Shown here one piece after another: positions 22,401 to 33,358 of a stretch of DNA of 64,000 nucleotides; the stretch's first letter is position 1; each line of letters opens with the position of its first letter. The stretch comes from Kingdonia uniflora (taxonomy: Eukaryota; Streptophyta; Magnoliopsida; Ranunculales; Circaeasteraceae): positions 1,178,001 through 1,242,000 of the forward strand of contig JACGCM010002285.1 in the NCBI GenBank assembly GCA_014058105.1, in the 5' to 3' direction. The position numbers and the translations under genes were made by a program. The notes beneath the pieces were generated by a model, which made no database searches, was not told where the DNA came from, and saw only the letters and a list, made by a program, of their open reading frames with translations.

Positions 22401-24768
22401 TTCTTGTCCCCTTATTTAATTATTTCTTTTATTTTCTTCAATTATTTTACGGAAATCTCAAGAGAGTTAGAAATCCTTGTTAGAAGGCCTCCATTTAAGT
22501 TGATTTGATTTAGAGAATCGGTAAAGTTCAATTTACTTGAGTAATATGAGCTTTTGTATTGTTGAGACATTAGTTCGTTGCTTTCACCGAATCATATTCA
22601 AAATAAACCAAATATTCGTTTCTTTCACGAATTATATTCGGAGAAAGCCAAATATTCACAATTACTAGGGTGAATCACACCCTGCCGTAGCTGGCCTTAG
22701 GCCAGCTTGACTAGTAGGCCTAGCAAGAGCTGCTAGGCCTGTAGTTGCGATACGCTTTATGCTTGTGACTCATACAATAAATGCAAAAAGGATGTTGCTT
22801 TGACATTTAACCTGCTTTACGAAAGAGAAAAATAATATATTTCTACCTTAAGCATAGGATTACCCCAATGTGGCGTAGCAATATTAATGTCATCATCTTT
22901 TTTTGCAACCTCATCATCACCCTTAACTACCTATTAGGAGATTTCTTACATTCAATCACCCAATTACCTACTCCACATTTGTCACGTCCCATGAAAGGTA
23001 ATTTTTTGCCCCTTCTGCAATTTTTTTGTTAAGATATATCACGAACTTACAAGTTCAAGAACCTTGGTTTCAATAATGAGTAGTGAATAGTTGCAAAAAT
23101 GTTGCAAGAGCCCCCAATCCTTGCCTTCCATTTTCTTGCCTCATCAGAGATTTTCATAGCGAGCTTTAAATTATGGAGATGACTGTGCTGTTGTAGTATT
23201 CATACGGGTTAAACGTTCAGCATAGCACCCAAGGTAGTTAATGCGTTTTGCGATGCAATGCGGTTACGCGCAAAAAAATGCTACTGCGGGTAACGCAAAT
23301 GCGAATATTGCGACACAGTAGGCAAAATTTGCATATAATCATAATATAAGTGCATATAAATCTCCATATTCATTATATTAATTAAACATACACAAGTATA
23401 ATAAAACATAAATAATAAACTTAGGTAATCCAAAAAGGAAATGAATAACTAAGATATCCACATATTCCAAGTAACAACTAACGAACATAAATTGGAAATT
23501 TAATTCTCATTCCCAAGTAAAAATTAGCAAACCATAACTAGGAAATTGAAATATGCTAAGTAGCACACTAGCAGATCGTTGGTTTGAGGAAAGTTCTTGG
23601 AATATATGTGTTTCATATATTAGGTTTTTTTAATATGGTAATTGAGTATCTTGTTTCTCTCATCTTCTACTGTAGTCTTATTAGGAAGCTTATACTTTTT
23701 TGTAATTGTATCATATAAAATATCATATCACATAATTGATTTAGCAATTAAATAGTGTATATGGTATTTTTCGCGTAGTAGTAGCGTATACTCGCACAAC
23801 ATTTTGTGTGTGTGTGTTTTCTATTGTGTTTAGGTTAGTTTATTGCATTTGCGATGCATTAAAAAATGCGACAAATAGCGATAAAATGCAACGAAATGTG
23901 AGAAAATGCATCGTATGTGCGCCCGGTCGCATATAAGGGTTGCGTTGGAGTTGTGATGCGATTCCAGATCACATATGTCGCATCTAACTACCTTGATAAC
24001 ACCATTGAAAAATAACAAGGGCCAAAATACATTTGCCAGCAGAATGGCATGGTATTGGTAACTATGTCTCCATTATGAAGCTCGAAATCTCTTATACTTC
24101 CAATTATGTAATATTTGATGATACACATCTTCTCCCTAATTTGGTGACCATTCCAAAAAAAATTCATTCCAACTTAATATCACACAATACTTATGTATAT
24201 TATTCTTCTTTTCCTGATTTATATGCTTAATTAATAGAAGGACTTTAATTGGATTTTATGCTCCGCAGTCACAAAAGCTATTTAGAACGAAATTGCCGTT
24301 TCCATACACATCCGTAGAAGCTTTTGAGCGTAGCATGCGAGTTCCTCTTGGACCTGATTTCAACCCAGCATCAACTGTAGATCTTAATAATCGTCCAGCT
24401 GTAAGTATACTCTTTATGTTCAATATGTACTCTTTATACTTGATATGGCCATTATAGAATTAATCTGAAAGAAAACCAAACAGTAGGCACTCCTGGGTAG
24501 AATGGAAATTCCATCATTTATACCAAACAGGACCTAATTTTTTGTCTTTTAAAAAGGACATTATGATAGTAAATGATTGATTGCATTCCTATTCCTAATG
24601 GCAAGGTTCTCCATGCAGGTTGTCAAGATACCTGGCACCATTATACGACCTGTCAAATATGAAGATGTCGACCCTTATGGAAGAGGAGACGAAGATAAGA
24701 CAAAGGGTCAGCAGGCGAAGAAGAGAAAGACGAGTAAAAGTGGAAATGGTAAAGCGCTGAGAAAATGA
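7456..24768 (+). CDS. UTP14: U3 snoRNA-associated protein UTP14, eleven coding exons
   Basis: Small-subunit processome factor of the nucleolus, needed for 18S rRNA maturation; in yeast Utp14 activates the helicase Dhr1. Exons: 7456-7833, 11862-11961, 12042-12514, 13201-13422, 13914-14240, 18770-19117, 19195-19275, 19414-19494, 19764-20135, 24269-24400, 24619-24768. All borders are GT..AG and the lengths add to 2,664 bases, 887 residues plus stop, with no internal stop. Landmarks: basic N-terminus (KKRGPRLPSAIRKE), acidic stretch, LLEPLQGMPHFHSLRKDLK, RNREAPTLFFDKAAD, KIKSKTYHNLLKKD, KHKNNSKWAKRILERG, the signature LPGWGDWTG, FPYTSVEAFERSMRVPLG, and a Lys/Arg-rich C-terminus (KKRKTSKSG). The family is about this long in plants. 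The start is the first ATG of the exon after the leader intron. Large introns carry transposons (see separate entries). Confidence 0.93.
8275..11490 (-). mobile_element. L1-type LINE in UTP14 intron 1, with deleted reverse transcriptase
   Basis: ORF1 starts near 11255 (MEHDASSPEVVKKMSDLAN), continues through a DUF4283-like part (MVWVRFPGLPMEYWSIDNL, 10,837) and a zinc-knuckle-like CSHCSIIGYTVADC that lacks its His. ORF2 begins with the endonuclease (TIYWNCRGLDNTKTRVYL near 9,900; SWCNNQRASDRI near 9,350) and a linker (FRFLKVWGDHPTF, about 9,190). The reverse transcriptase is missing: an unrelated AT-rich filler at 8,560-8,700 joins directly to a zf-RVT piece (HHVETTTHLLLDCPYAQSTW, 8,450-8,500). 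No poly(A) end or RNase H is present, so the 3' end is truncated. Stops interrupt every part. It is opposite in sense to the host gene. Confidence 0.8.
14698..18235 (-). mobile_element. Decayed LTR retrotransposon in UTP14 intron 5
   Basis: Two similar segments of about 215 bp, 14,698-14,911 and 18,016-18,235, both begin TGTAAATA and share phrases such as TTTCCTAGTTG and TAGATTCTC. Next to the right copy is GCTCTGATATCA (17,999-18,010), the inverse of an initiator-Met-tRNA primer site, so the right copy is the 5' LTR and the element reads leftward. On that strand a gag-type zinc knuckle CFKCDDPNHKVHKC lies at about 15,249-15,290. No reverse transcriptase or integrase is recognisable. The + strand holds open pieces (for example WRDPKHQLHILRDGFKQDL near 16,830) that I do not recognise. 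Copia or gypsy cannot be decided. Confidence 0.65.
14924..14960. repeat. G-rich low-complexity tract
   Basis: A GTGGTGGTG run passes into more than 20 consecutive G. It lies just inside the left LTR of the intronic element. On the sense strand of UTP14 RNA it could form a quadruplex, which is an inference only. Confidence 0.8.
20330..20510. repeat. Degenerate minisatellite in UTP14 intron 9
   Basis: Five to six diverged units with the core CATATTGGGGGTCAC and ACGGCC, spaced roughly 25-45 bp. It sits in the 4.1-kb intron between exons ending at 20135 and starting at 24269. No coding content is seen. Confidence 0.6.
20511..22688. other. Intron 9 of UTP14, left part
   Basis: AT-rich intronic sequence with no recognisable gene or clear transposon end. 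Short open frames here have no family resemblance. Confidence 0.4.
22689..22740. repeat. Two adjacent perfect hairpins
   Basis: AGCTGGCC-TTA-GGCCAGCT (22689-22707) is an 8-bp perfect stem. Nine bases... it is followed after eight bases by AGGCCTAGCA-AGAGC-TGCTAGGCCT (22716-22740), a 10-bp perfect stem. Both are GC-rich in an AT-rich intron. Helitron 3' ends and some transposon termini have such hairpins, but no CTRR end was confirmed. Confidence 0.75.
23230..23995. mobile_element. hAT-type MITE in UTP14 intron 9
   Basis: Terminal inverted repeats begin CAAGGTAGTTA at 23230 and end TAACTACCTTG at 23995, 11 bp perfect and continuing imperfectly into ATGCG. Flanks are ATAGCACC (23222-23229) and ATAACACC (23996-24003), an 8-bp target duplication with one mismatch. 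At 766 bp it has no transposase. GCGATGCAATGCG and AAAATGCGACAAATAGCGA words form subterminal repeats at both ends. Confidence 0.9.
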
Positions 24769-25160
24769 AATCGAAGTAGAGTAGACATTAACTCAAATTT
24801 TGTCATAATGCAAACGCTGCCAATATTTCCTCCTGCTCTGTTATTGAACTCGAGGTGTTCAATTGCAAAGTCCAGAGGAAAGTAGAATTTTGTTATTAGT
24901 ATGTTAATTTTCATTATTTATTAATCTATATGTAGTTGTTTATTCCCCGAACAAATAACATTTGTATGCCTCCCAATAGGATGAGAAATGTTGGAAGAGC
25001 TTGATATATTATCTAAGAAAATATCACATTTCTAACTTTTAAGTGGGAATTTCATTGCCTCATCTGAGCAGAAGTTAGTAACTGGTGTTTCACTCGTTAA
25101 CTACTAAGCCTTTTATTGTTGGTCTACTCTATATCCATATGAGAGATGAGACGTATTTTT
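24769..25160. other. UTP14: UTP14 3' flank
   Basis: AT-rich sequence after the UTP14 stop that should include its 3' UTR and polyadenylation region. A single poly(A) signal could not be picked with confidence. The MULE begins at the right end. Confidence 0.45.
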
Positions 25161-25296
25161 GTAAAGAGCGTTTTAGTGTATTCCCCCCACTAGTTGATAT
25201 CAAATAGTAAAAGCTCCTTTGAACCGGCTAATATTGTGGTCGACACCCCATTTCTGAATAAACCAACGCTTTGACAGCATTGACCCAGTTTGACTG
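25161..25296 (+). repeat. MULE left terminal inverted repeat
   Basis: It matches the inverse of 31408-31543 with scattered differences. Shared phrases include CCCCCCACTAG, TGATATCAAATAG, GGCTAATATTGTGGTCGAC and TGACCCAGTTTGACT. The outermost ten bases match less well. Confidence 0.85.
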
Positions 25297-25518
25297 GCTT
25301 TGACCCATTTCTGAATAAACAAACTAACCATGAGTTAAACCTTTGAAATGATAACGTGGCTGCCTCGAGCCATGCATTTTAGATCTACGTCCCACATTCA
25401 AAAAAAAAAAAACCGTTGGCTCTCTCTTTCTCTTACTTCTCTATTAAGAATAGTCTCTCTCATTCCTCATATCCTCTCTCTCTCTTCTCTCACACAGTCT
25501 CTCAATCAAAATAGAGTG

Positions 25519-26202
25519 ATGGGAGGAGGAATTAAAGACCAAGTAAGCTATTAATTCATAATTTTTGGGGTTTTTATTTCTCCTGCCATTAGAGCTTCAT
25601 CTCTGGTTTGGGGGGTAAAGACAAATTGCAGATAAATATATGGGGTCTAAAGTTTAATAAACTTTATGTTTGTGACATGAACAATGTTGTCAATTGTGCT
25701 TTGAGCTTCATCCAGATGTGGAGATTTGTCCATGGATATACAGCATATGCAAGGCCCCTGGTTGTAGTGGCATCATGAAACTAACAATTTTACAAACTTA
25801 AAAATCTAAAGAAGAGATTCATTGCTTGCCAATACTCTACTTGTGGGTCTTTCAAATGGCTGAGTCTGCAGTTAAAGAGTCTATTTAGAGGGGAGGTGCT
25901 ATGGTCGTGGGGTGTGTGGTCATTGGTGGAAGGACTGCCCTTGGAGGTTTACAATTTGTGTTGCTAAAGGGTATAAGGCCAAGAGGAAGTTGTTAATCTA
26001 TGGAGTTCAAGGATCAAAGGGGGAGAAGTACCTCAAGTGTGAGAACCCTTATTGCTTGAAGTTTACTTGGCTCAGAGATGCTATGAAGGCTGAAGAGAAG
26101 AGAGCTTCTGAGAAGAAATTAGGTGCTGATGTGAAGATCAATGTCACTATGAACTTGAATGACTTATGTAGCGAATTCAAAGGCAAAGCAAAACTTGGGT
26201 GA
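25519..26202 (+). pseudogene. MULE second gene, Cys-rich zinc-finger-like protein
   Basis: A short first exon (MGGGIKDQ, 25519-25542) ends at a GTAAGC donor. Downstream, pieces in two frames read CPWIYSICKAPGCSGIMKL, RFIACQYSTCGSFKWL, CGHWWKDCPWRFTICVAKG and KYLKCENPYCLKFTWL. The repeated C-x4-C-x2-F-x-W pattern resembles the second half of GRF-type zinc fingers. A Lys/Glu-rich tail follows to the stop at 26202. It is convergent with the transposase, as mudrB is to mudrA in maize MuDR, but I see no sequence reason to call it mudrB. At least one stop and one frame change separate the pieces, so it is broken or has further introns. Confidence 0.5.
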
Positions 26203-26659
26203 ATGTATTTGGAATGTGTAATGTAGTTTGTAATATATACCTCTATGTAACATCTAGCTTACATTCAATAAATTATAAAATAGCCTGCAACATATATAAA
26301 CCTGCATGGATCAATAACTATACTCACAAACCTGCAACATTGGCATAAGAAAAAAAACAATCACTTTAAAACTGTAATACCAGTCACACAAGTACATCCC
26401 ACAAAATAAAATTAAAATATCAGTTTAGAGTTGATAACAACTTAAACATCCCAAAATGATGCATGAAAGCATCACAAAAAACACATAAATAGAGGCAATT
26501 GTTCATAACCTTAAAACATCACAAAATAAGTTTAGTTCTTAAACCATCATCAAGGCTTCCATGTCTTAGCTTCATAAGTCTTCTTGTAGGGATTTTTACC
26601 CCACTAGTCTGTGATCATTGAGTTAAGATGTAAGAATTTGTTGCAGTTGACCTTGGTGG
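26203..26659. other. MULE centre between the two convergent genes
   Basis: AT-rich spacer with AATAAA-like words on both strands (for example near 26,267). It probably holds the 3' ends of the two genes. Confidence 0.4.
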
Positions 26660-29600
26660 TTAAAATGGTGCCCTACCTCTGCTTTTCATAGTACTAGCAG
26701 CTCTCACACTTGGTCCCACATTGTTCACTCCTCTCCCAGCTTGTGTAGTTGTTGTTCCCCTACCAGATGGTGCAGTGCTTGACCTTCTTCCCATAGTAGC
26801 ACTTGCATTATTTACTCCACCCCTTCTGTAGTTGTACTTGTGTACTTGCACTTGCACCCCTCCTAGACTGAGTTGTGGTTGCACTTGCACCCCTCCCAAA
26901 TTGAGTTGTAGTTGTACTTCCAGCCCTACTAGATTGAACATTGCCAGACCTTCCACCCCTACCAGATTGAACATTACCAGACCTTTTACCCTAACCAGAT
27001 TGAGCATTGCTAGACCTTCCTCTACCCCTTCCTCTTCTCTCACCTCTTGAGGAATCCTACATTTCTCCTATGGAGTGTTCTGCTACTATCAGTGTCAGCT
27101 CCATTCCTATTTCTTGTCACATTAGGTCTTGCTTGTTGTGGTGGGACCTTGCAGGTTTTCTTGCTATGCCCAAATGCACCACATTTTCCACATTTCCTTT
27201 GACTACAATGTTCTTCATCTGGATCCCTGATTCTTGCTTTCCTTGGCCTCCTAGGACCCCTAACCAAAGGTGGGGGTAAGACAACATATGAAGGCTGGCA
27301 AAATAAAAATATGCACTTTAGCACACAAATAGTACAAACTTCTTACTTAAAACAAAACAACCTTTACAAAAAATATAATAAAATCCAAATACAGTGTTAC
27401 CATCCCCCATTCAGATGAGTCATCCACAGCATGAATTGGGTCTTTGTATGTGGCTACATAAGTAGACACTCTATGGTACTCACTGCAATAGCTACACATC
27501 ACAAGAAGAACAAAACAATTATTTCAGCATATTGATAAAAAAATTAAAAAAATTCAAGTACAACTGCAACAATTTAAAAAAGAATAGTTGAAGTAATACT
27601 CTACTTACTTAATCCAAGGATGTCTCATAGGAATCAAGGCATGGAAGTCTTGTAAATTGCCATTCTTTGCATTGGCATTCATGCCTATTAAGATTAGCTA
27701 GGCTCCCATCTTTGGCCACTTGAAGCAATTGCCAGGAAAAAAATTATCAGTTGTTCCTTCAATCTTGAACTGTCCATACTGTCTAGACATCTTGGTTATA
27801 TGTGTCTATGCCCTAGGCACCAAACCTAAAAGAAACAACATGAATTAAAGTAATAATTTGTTAGAATAAAATGAATTTAAGTTATAAAATGAAACACATG
27901 TAAATTTTTACCTTCTTATTCCACGTCTCTTGCTTTAAGCCTCCTGTCATACATCAACTTCTTCATCATTAAGTTCGATCAACTTCTCAATGGCTTTCTA
28001 GAGTGGCTAGTCTTTCACTTTCAGGATCCAGTTATTAAAGGACTCTGAGAAGTTGTTAGTTACGTGATCACATTTTGAACTAAAATTAAAATGTGACCTG
28101 CACCAATACTCATATGGCTCCCTATGTTTCCACTCATATGCAGCAGGGGAATCCAACTTTAACTAATCAAGGAAAGATTTTTTGTCTGACTCTTTAAATG
28201 TTCTTGCTGCCCCCCAAACTAGTGACTCTAAGTATGTTCCCTTGTGATACTTTTTCATATTTTTATACATATGCCTACAACAAAACCTGTGGTTTGCATA
28301 GGGGAACACAATCTTCACAGCTTCAATCAATCCTTTTTGTCTGTCTGAGATAAATGTTTACTTATGCTTGTGTAAATTAAGATAAGGTTGTAAAATATGT
28401 AAAAACCTCTCCCATGTTTCAAAATATTTAGACCTGCAGAAGAAAATAGCAATTGGGAACAACCTATTGTTCCTATCTAAGCCTATGATGGACAGACAAA
28501 CACCCCCATACTTTTCCTTTAAAAAACAACCATCCAATCCTAGCACTAGCCTGCACCCATTTAAAAACCCATCAATAGAGGCCTTATATGCAATGCAAGT
28601 AGCTTTCCACTGGTTTGTGTCAAGGTCAATGCTACAAGTGGCTATGCTCCCTGGATTTGCTTTAAACACTTGAACAGCCAACTCGGGCATAATAATATAC
28701 CTCTCGTCATAAGATCCAACTATCATCTCCATACAGGCAGTCTGTGCACTCTAGACAGTGTAATAGCTTATATCAACACCAAATCTCACCCTTATGTTAT
28801 CTTGAAGATCACAAGGCCTTGTTGTTCTAACAGATCTAACAAGCTATTCCACCTCATTGGTCACCTATGTGGCATTGGCCAACTTGTTAGTATTCCTACC
28901 CTTCCCTTTGCAGTTGTGTATGAGATTGTTAGTTTCCTTTAATTTAAATGTCTAACCATCAGGCATTCTCCTAGCATAGAACATCCACTCATAATCTTCA
29001 TCACTGCATTTTAATCGCACCCTATAATTCTCATTCTTCACTTGGTAGAATTCAAACTTGTTAACAATTCCATAATGCCTTATAAACTTTCTTGTTTCGA
29101 ACACTGTTGGCCACATCATCCTAATTTTTAACTCATCATAATTGGCATCAGGTTTCTTCTTCAATTGTACACCCTCTTCAATAGCAAATATGTCTTCTGT
29201 TGCACTTGCAAGATTTTTTAAATCATCATCTACCCTATCTAGATCCTCTTGAGTTGGTCCATCATCACCTTGTTGGGAAGAATGAGTGCTATAGTAACCT
29301 TCCTCAGCATCTAAACAATCTAGATTAAGCTCTGTCCACCTAGTTCAATCTTTAACTCCATCCACATCTTAGTCTCTATATTTATAGCTGAACTCCCCCC
29401 TTCCTGTGTCATAGGTGCATTCAAGATAATATCACCATCACTGTCATTGATATGCCCTGGCAACTCATCTAATTCTTCTTCTGAAACCACACTGGCTTTC
29501 ACCCTTTTCTCCTTAGATACTCTTGATTTTCTACCTTTCCTCTTTCTCTTGAAGTTATATTTTTCACTTCCTTGTCCTTGCCCTTTCACTTTATCATTTT

Positions 29601-29689
29601 GTTTTCCTTTATCTAAACCAACAGATTTGCCCTTCTTCTTACCCTTATTAGCCCCCACTCTACCAGTTTCACCCTCATTAACATCAAGA

Positions 29690-30060
29690 CATAACCTACC
29701 CAACTCAACCTCTACATCATTAAATGGTCCACCCAACTGATCAACATTCACATAATTAGATGGATCACCCAATTGATCGACATCCACATCATTAGATGGT
29801 CCACCCAAATGATCAACATCTACATCATTAGATGGTCCGCCCAACTTATCAACATCCAGAAATTCATATGGTACTCCACATATCTGAATTACATTCCCAC
29901 TTAAACCTATTGAATTCTCTAAGTCCACATCATTAGATGTCCTACTCATATTTGTAGAAGTATCATAATCATTGTAATCAAATGTCCTACTCATATTTGT
30001 AGAAGTATCATAATCATTGTAATCAAATGTCCTACTCATATCTGTAGAAGTATCAGAATC
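29690..30060 (-). repeat. In-frame tandem peptide repeats in the MULE transposase linker
   Basis: Three 45-bp copies encode MSRTFDYNDYDTSTN, and about four related 45-bp copies encode variants of VDQLGGPSNDVDV. Codon-length units keep the frame open. Confidence 0.85.
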
Positions 30061-30080
30061 ATTGTATTGTTCACCATCCC

Positions 30081-30117
<37 letters not shown>
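30081..30117. repeat. (ATC)n microsatellite
   Basis: About twelve ATC triplets, coding for acidic residues on the transposase strand. Confidence 0.95.
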
Positions 30118-31407
30118 TTCTTATTCTTCATCAGTGTTCATCAATCCTAAATCTACCTCAACATAGACATGGTGGTGAGAGGCTGGATTAACCCCATAGT
30201 TTTCATCTAGTTCATCATCAATGTCCTTTGACATTGATGTAAAAGTGTATATCCCCAACCCTTTCCACATCACTATACTCCTACATTTCTAACAAATCTT
30301 TATCATTTATAATAGGGTAGTGCTCACCAAAGAATAGGTTACTAAGGTCAATTATATGGCCTAGGGGTATATCCTTTTGCGACTCATGTGTCTGTAACAC
30401 ATATTCTATGAGAGTAACCAGTGAAATCTGATCACCATCAACATTAAGATACCCAACTTGTTTACCATTGATGTATAAATCATGAGTATACTCAATATTC
30501 TCCCATGGATTCTGCCACTCCCCACCCCAGTGCCAAAACAAATTTTTGGTACTCACCCTGTAATAAATTAAAACCCAATATTATACACATTTCTAACATA
30601 ACAACATACGAACCCTAAAAACATACAAATCCTAACATGAATGCATAAAAAACTCAAACCCTAAAAACATACAAACCATCAACATACTCACCCTGTAATA
30701 AACATATTTTTATTCCTAATCCCCAAACTTGATACAATAGAAAAAACACCTAATCCCCAGCATGATACTTCCTCAAATCCCTAACATAAAAAAATTCCCA
30801 AATGAACACAAAACAAAACCCCCTAACTATTAACACCCAAATCCCTAAATTATCTCAAAATTTAAAATTATATAATCCCCACTATCTACGGTTTCAGTTT
30901 TCATAGCAAAAAATAATTAGGGTTTATACATAGGGTTTGATGTAACCTAAAAATGTCCCCCTTAAACAAAGCCTAACTTCTTAAGAAGACAAAAACAAAG
31001 TTTATGTTTCAGAACTTATATTGGGTAAAAGAGATATGACCTCCTTCTTCAACCCTTGATATGATCACCTTCTGCTTCAAGTGTTAATGGTGAGAGAGAG
31101 AGATTATCTCCTTCTTCAAGTATTAGTGGTGAGAGAGAGATAATAATGAAAGAATTAAGTATTAATGTGAGAGAGAGAAAGATAGACTCTTAATGGTATA
31201 AGTGTTTGTAGGAGAGATGAAGAAAAGGGGGAAGGTTGTTGTTGTTCCCACTCGTTTTATGAGGGACACGTGTCACATCGCAACATCTCAAATATTGGCT
31301 AAATCTGAGCCATCTGTTTGAATTTTCTTCGCGCGTATGAGTGACACGTGATTAACTGTTGTTATTGGCAGGTAAGGGTTAGATTAGGTATTTTCCAAAA
31401 ATGGACT

Positions 31408-31543
31408 AGTCAAACTGGGTCAATGTGGTCAAAACGTTGGTTTATTGAGAAATGGGGGGTCGACCACAATATTAGCCAGTTCAGGGGGGCTTTCGCTATT
31501 TGATATCAGCTAGTGGGGGGCATACACTAAAATGATCTTTTAT
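31408..31543 (-). repeat. MULE right terminal inverted repeat
   Basis: Inverse of 25161-25296. It carries GTCGACCACAATATTAGCC and CTATTTGATATCAGCTAG. Confidence 0.85.
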
Positions 31544-33044
31544 AAATCTTTGGGTGTTTACCCTAATATCGAGCCTAAATCAGCCTTCAGACTAATACAT
31601 CTAAAAATGGACAGAAGGCAGTCTTAAGAAAATTATGTGGAGGTGGGGTGGGGTGGTTCTATTTTAAGTTTGAGAGTTCAAGCAATCTCCATAGCTTCAA
31701 ACTTTAATCATTTTTTTTCTTTCATTCTTTCTATAAATATGTTATTTTCTGAAACCTGAAACCGGCCAAAATGCCAATCAGGATCGTTCAATGAATCACA
31801 TGACTTGCCTAACTTGATTACTCAAAGCTTGATCTAGAAATAATATTGTTGATATGATACATGTAACCTTCGTATCCTATTGAAATAACAGAGCCCTATA
31901 CTTCGTCTGTTCAAAGGATTAGGGGTTCAAGGCGAACTCTGATAAGGTGGCTCCATGATAATTATTTTGCAAATACATATAAAAGGGGCAAAAATAGGAT
32001 TTGTTTTGGTTGGAATTTGTAAGATTGGTTTTGGAGGCAAAGCCTCAAAAAAAATTTGAAACATAAATCCTGCAAAATTTATATCTAGCTCATGGTCTAA
32101 GTTCAAAGCTAAGCTGGAAAGTCATGAATCAAAAGTCGTAGAATATCTGTTTAACCATATAAATTTGCAAGTTTTGTTCCATATAAATTTCAGCAATATG
32201 TCCGGTACACATGGGTTGGGGTGTATTGTCTTTGATAGGTGCTATTTTGATCCATCGTTTTCTTTATAAGTTTTATGTTCCTATTTTTTCTACTTGGAAT
32301 CACAAAAATGGAGCACTTTTGAAAAACGTAATTTTGAAACAAGGGTAACATAATTTTGATATTTCCGTTACAGAAGTCTCAAAAAATTTACCTAAGGCCT
32401 CTCATCTTTGCCACGACCCTGTAAATTTTATAGCACATCCAAATGTTGATATCAACTCCCACTAGTAATTCGTGATATGTCTGTCTACTATCGGATTATT
32501 ACAATTCTGATACTAAACAAAGAAAATTTCAAAAAAAATAATACATTAATGGAAATCAGTTTGATTCGAAAGTAACAAACCCTTTAATTGAGTAACAAAA
32601 TTTTCATTTTTTCGTAACTACTTTAGCCTAGATCTAGTAATGAACTACAATATTTTCTTGTACAGATTATAGATTCAAACTCATCATAAAAAGTTAATTT
32701 TCCCCCCAAAAAACAATATTCTTCAACAACAACATGTACAGTTCCATACAACATCAAAGGGTTTCTCCAAACAAAGCAAACAACATAAAAATTATATCCC
32801 TACCCTAGTAACAGTACATCAAAGGAAATACAGCAAAACCCTAAAAAAAAATACAACAAACCCTAGGGGAGAAACAACAGTTCCCTTCACGGAGTAAGAC
32901 CAACAATACCGAAATCAGAGGGGGGGGGGGGGGGGGTAAAGACACACAGCAAAGTGGTGATCGTTTGGTCTAATTTAGGGCACCCAAAATAGCCTCAAGA
33001 ATTGTGGATTTGGTCATCAATGAAGGAGAGAGAGAAAAAAAAGG

Positions 33045-33099
<55 letters not shown>

Positions 33100-33299
33100 T
33101 GGAGTGGAGAGAGGGTAAAAGTAAAACTAATAATGGCAAGTAACATCATAAAACCAACACCTCGTCAGGTCATAAGGTTTCAATAGTTCAAAATTTTAAA
33201 ATGTGTCACCTCATCAACATTCTCCACCAGTCATCTCTTGAGATGTGTGGTTCTAAGAAGGTGATTTATTGGGTATCTTAAGGGAGGGTGGCCACGGAC

Positions 33300-33334
<35 letters not shown>

Positions 33335-33358
33335 AATTATACATTTCTCATATGCTCT
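31544..33358. other. Intergenic stretch between the MULE and Tat-like element B
   Basis: No gene or transposon core was recognised. It holds a poly-G run (32,920-32,936), a GA repeat (about 33,049-33,096) and an AT repeat (about 33,303-33,332). Confidence 0.5.
32920..33096. repeat. Poly-G and (GA)n simple repeats
   Basis: A run of about 17 G at 32,920 and about 24 GA units at 33,049-33,096. Confidence 0.9.

Larger units (their letters stand above)
26660..30556 (-). pseudogene. MuDR-type MULE transposase, decayed
   Basis: On the - strand from 30556: an N-terminal PMD-like domain (HDLYINGKQVGYLNVDGD), a long acidic and Lys-rich linker with tandem peptide repeats, a MuDR DNA-binding part (FETRKFIRHYGIVNKFEFYQ, 29,160-28,950), then the DDE core. 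Core motifs are LGLDGCFLKEKYGG with the first Asp (about 28,560) and TFISDRQKGLIEAV with the second Asp (about 28,340), followed by FCCRHMYKNMKK. A knuckle CGKCGAFGHSKKTC lies near 27,180. A low-complexity C-terminus repeats VGVEGLAMFNL to 26,660. A TAA directly after NLHKHK (near 28,358) and several later stops interrupt the core; some gaps may be introns. The SWIM motif could not be read cleanly. Confidence 0.8.
25161..31543. mobile_element. Mutator-like element (MULE), two-gene, about 6.4 kb
   Basis: Long terminal inverted repeats (25161-25296 and 31408-31543) enclose a leftward MuDR-type transposase gene and a rightward Cys-rich gene that converge toward the middle. The transposase is interrupted by stops, so this copy is probably immobile. 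A 9-bp target duplication was sought next to the repeats and not found, perhaps because the exact termini are off by a few bases. Confidence 0.85.

Noticed and set aside
26832..27050. + strand frame with CTCTPPRLSCGCTCTPPKLS repeats.
   Set aside because: Exact shadow of the low-complexity C-terminus of the MULE transposase on the other strand.
30081..33332. Simple repeats as possible origins or CRISPR-like arrays.
   Set aside because: They are mono-, di- and trinucleotide microsatellites without spacers.
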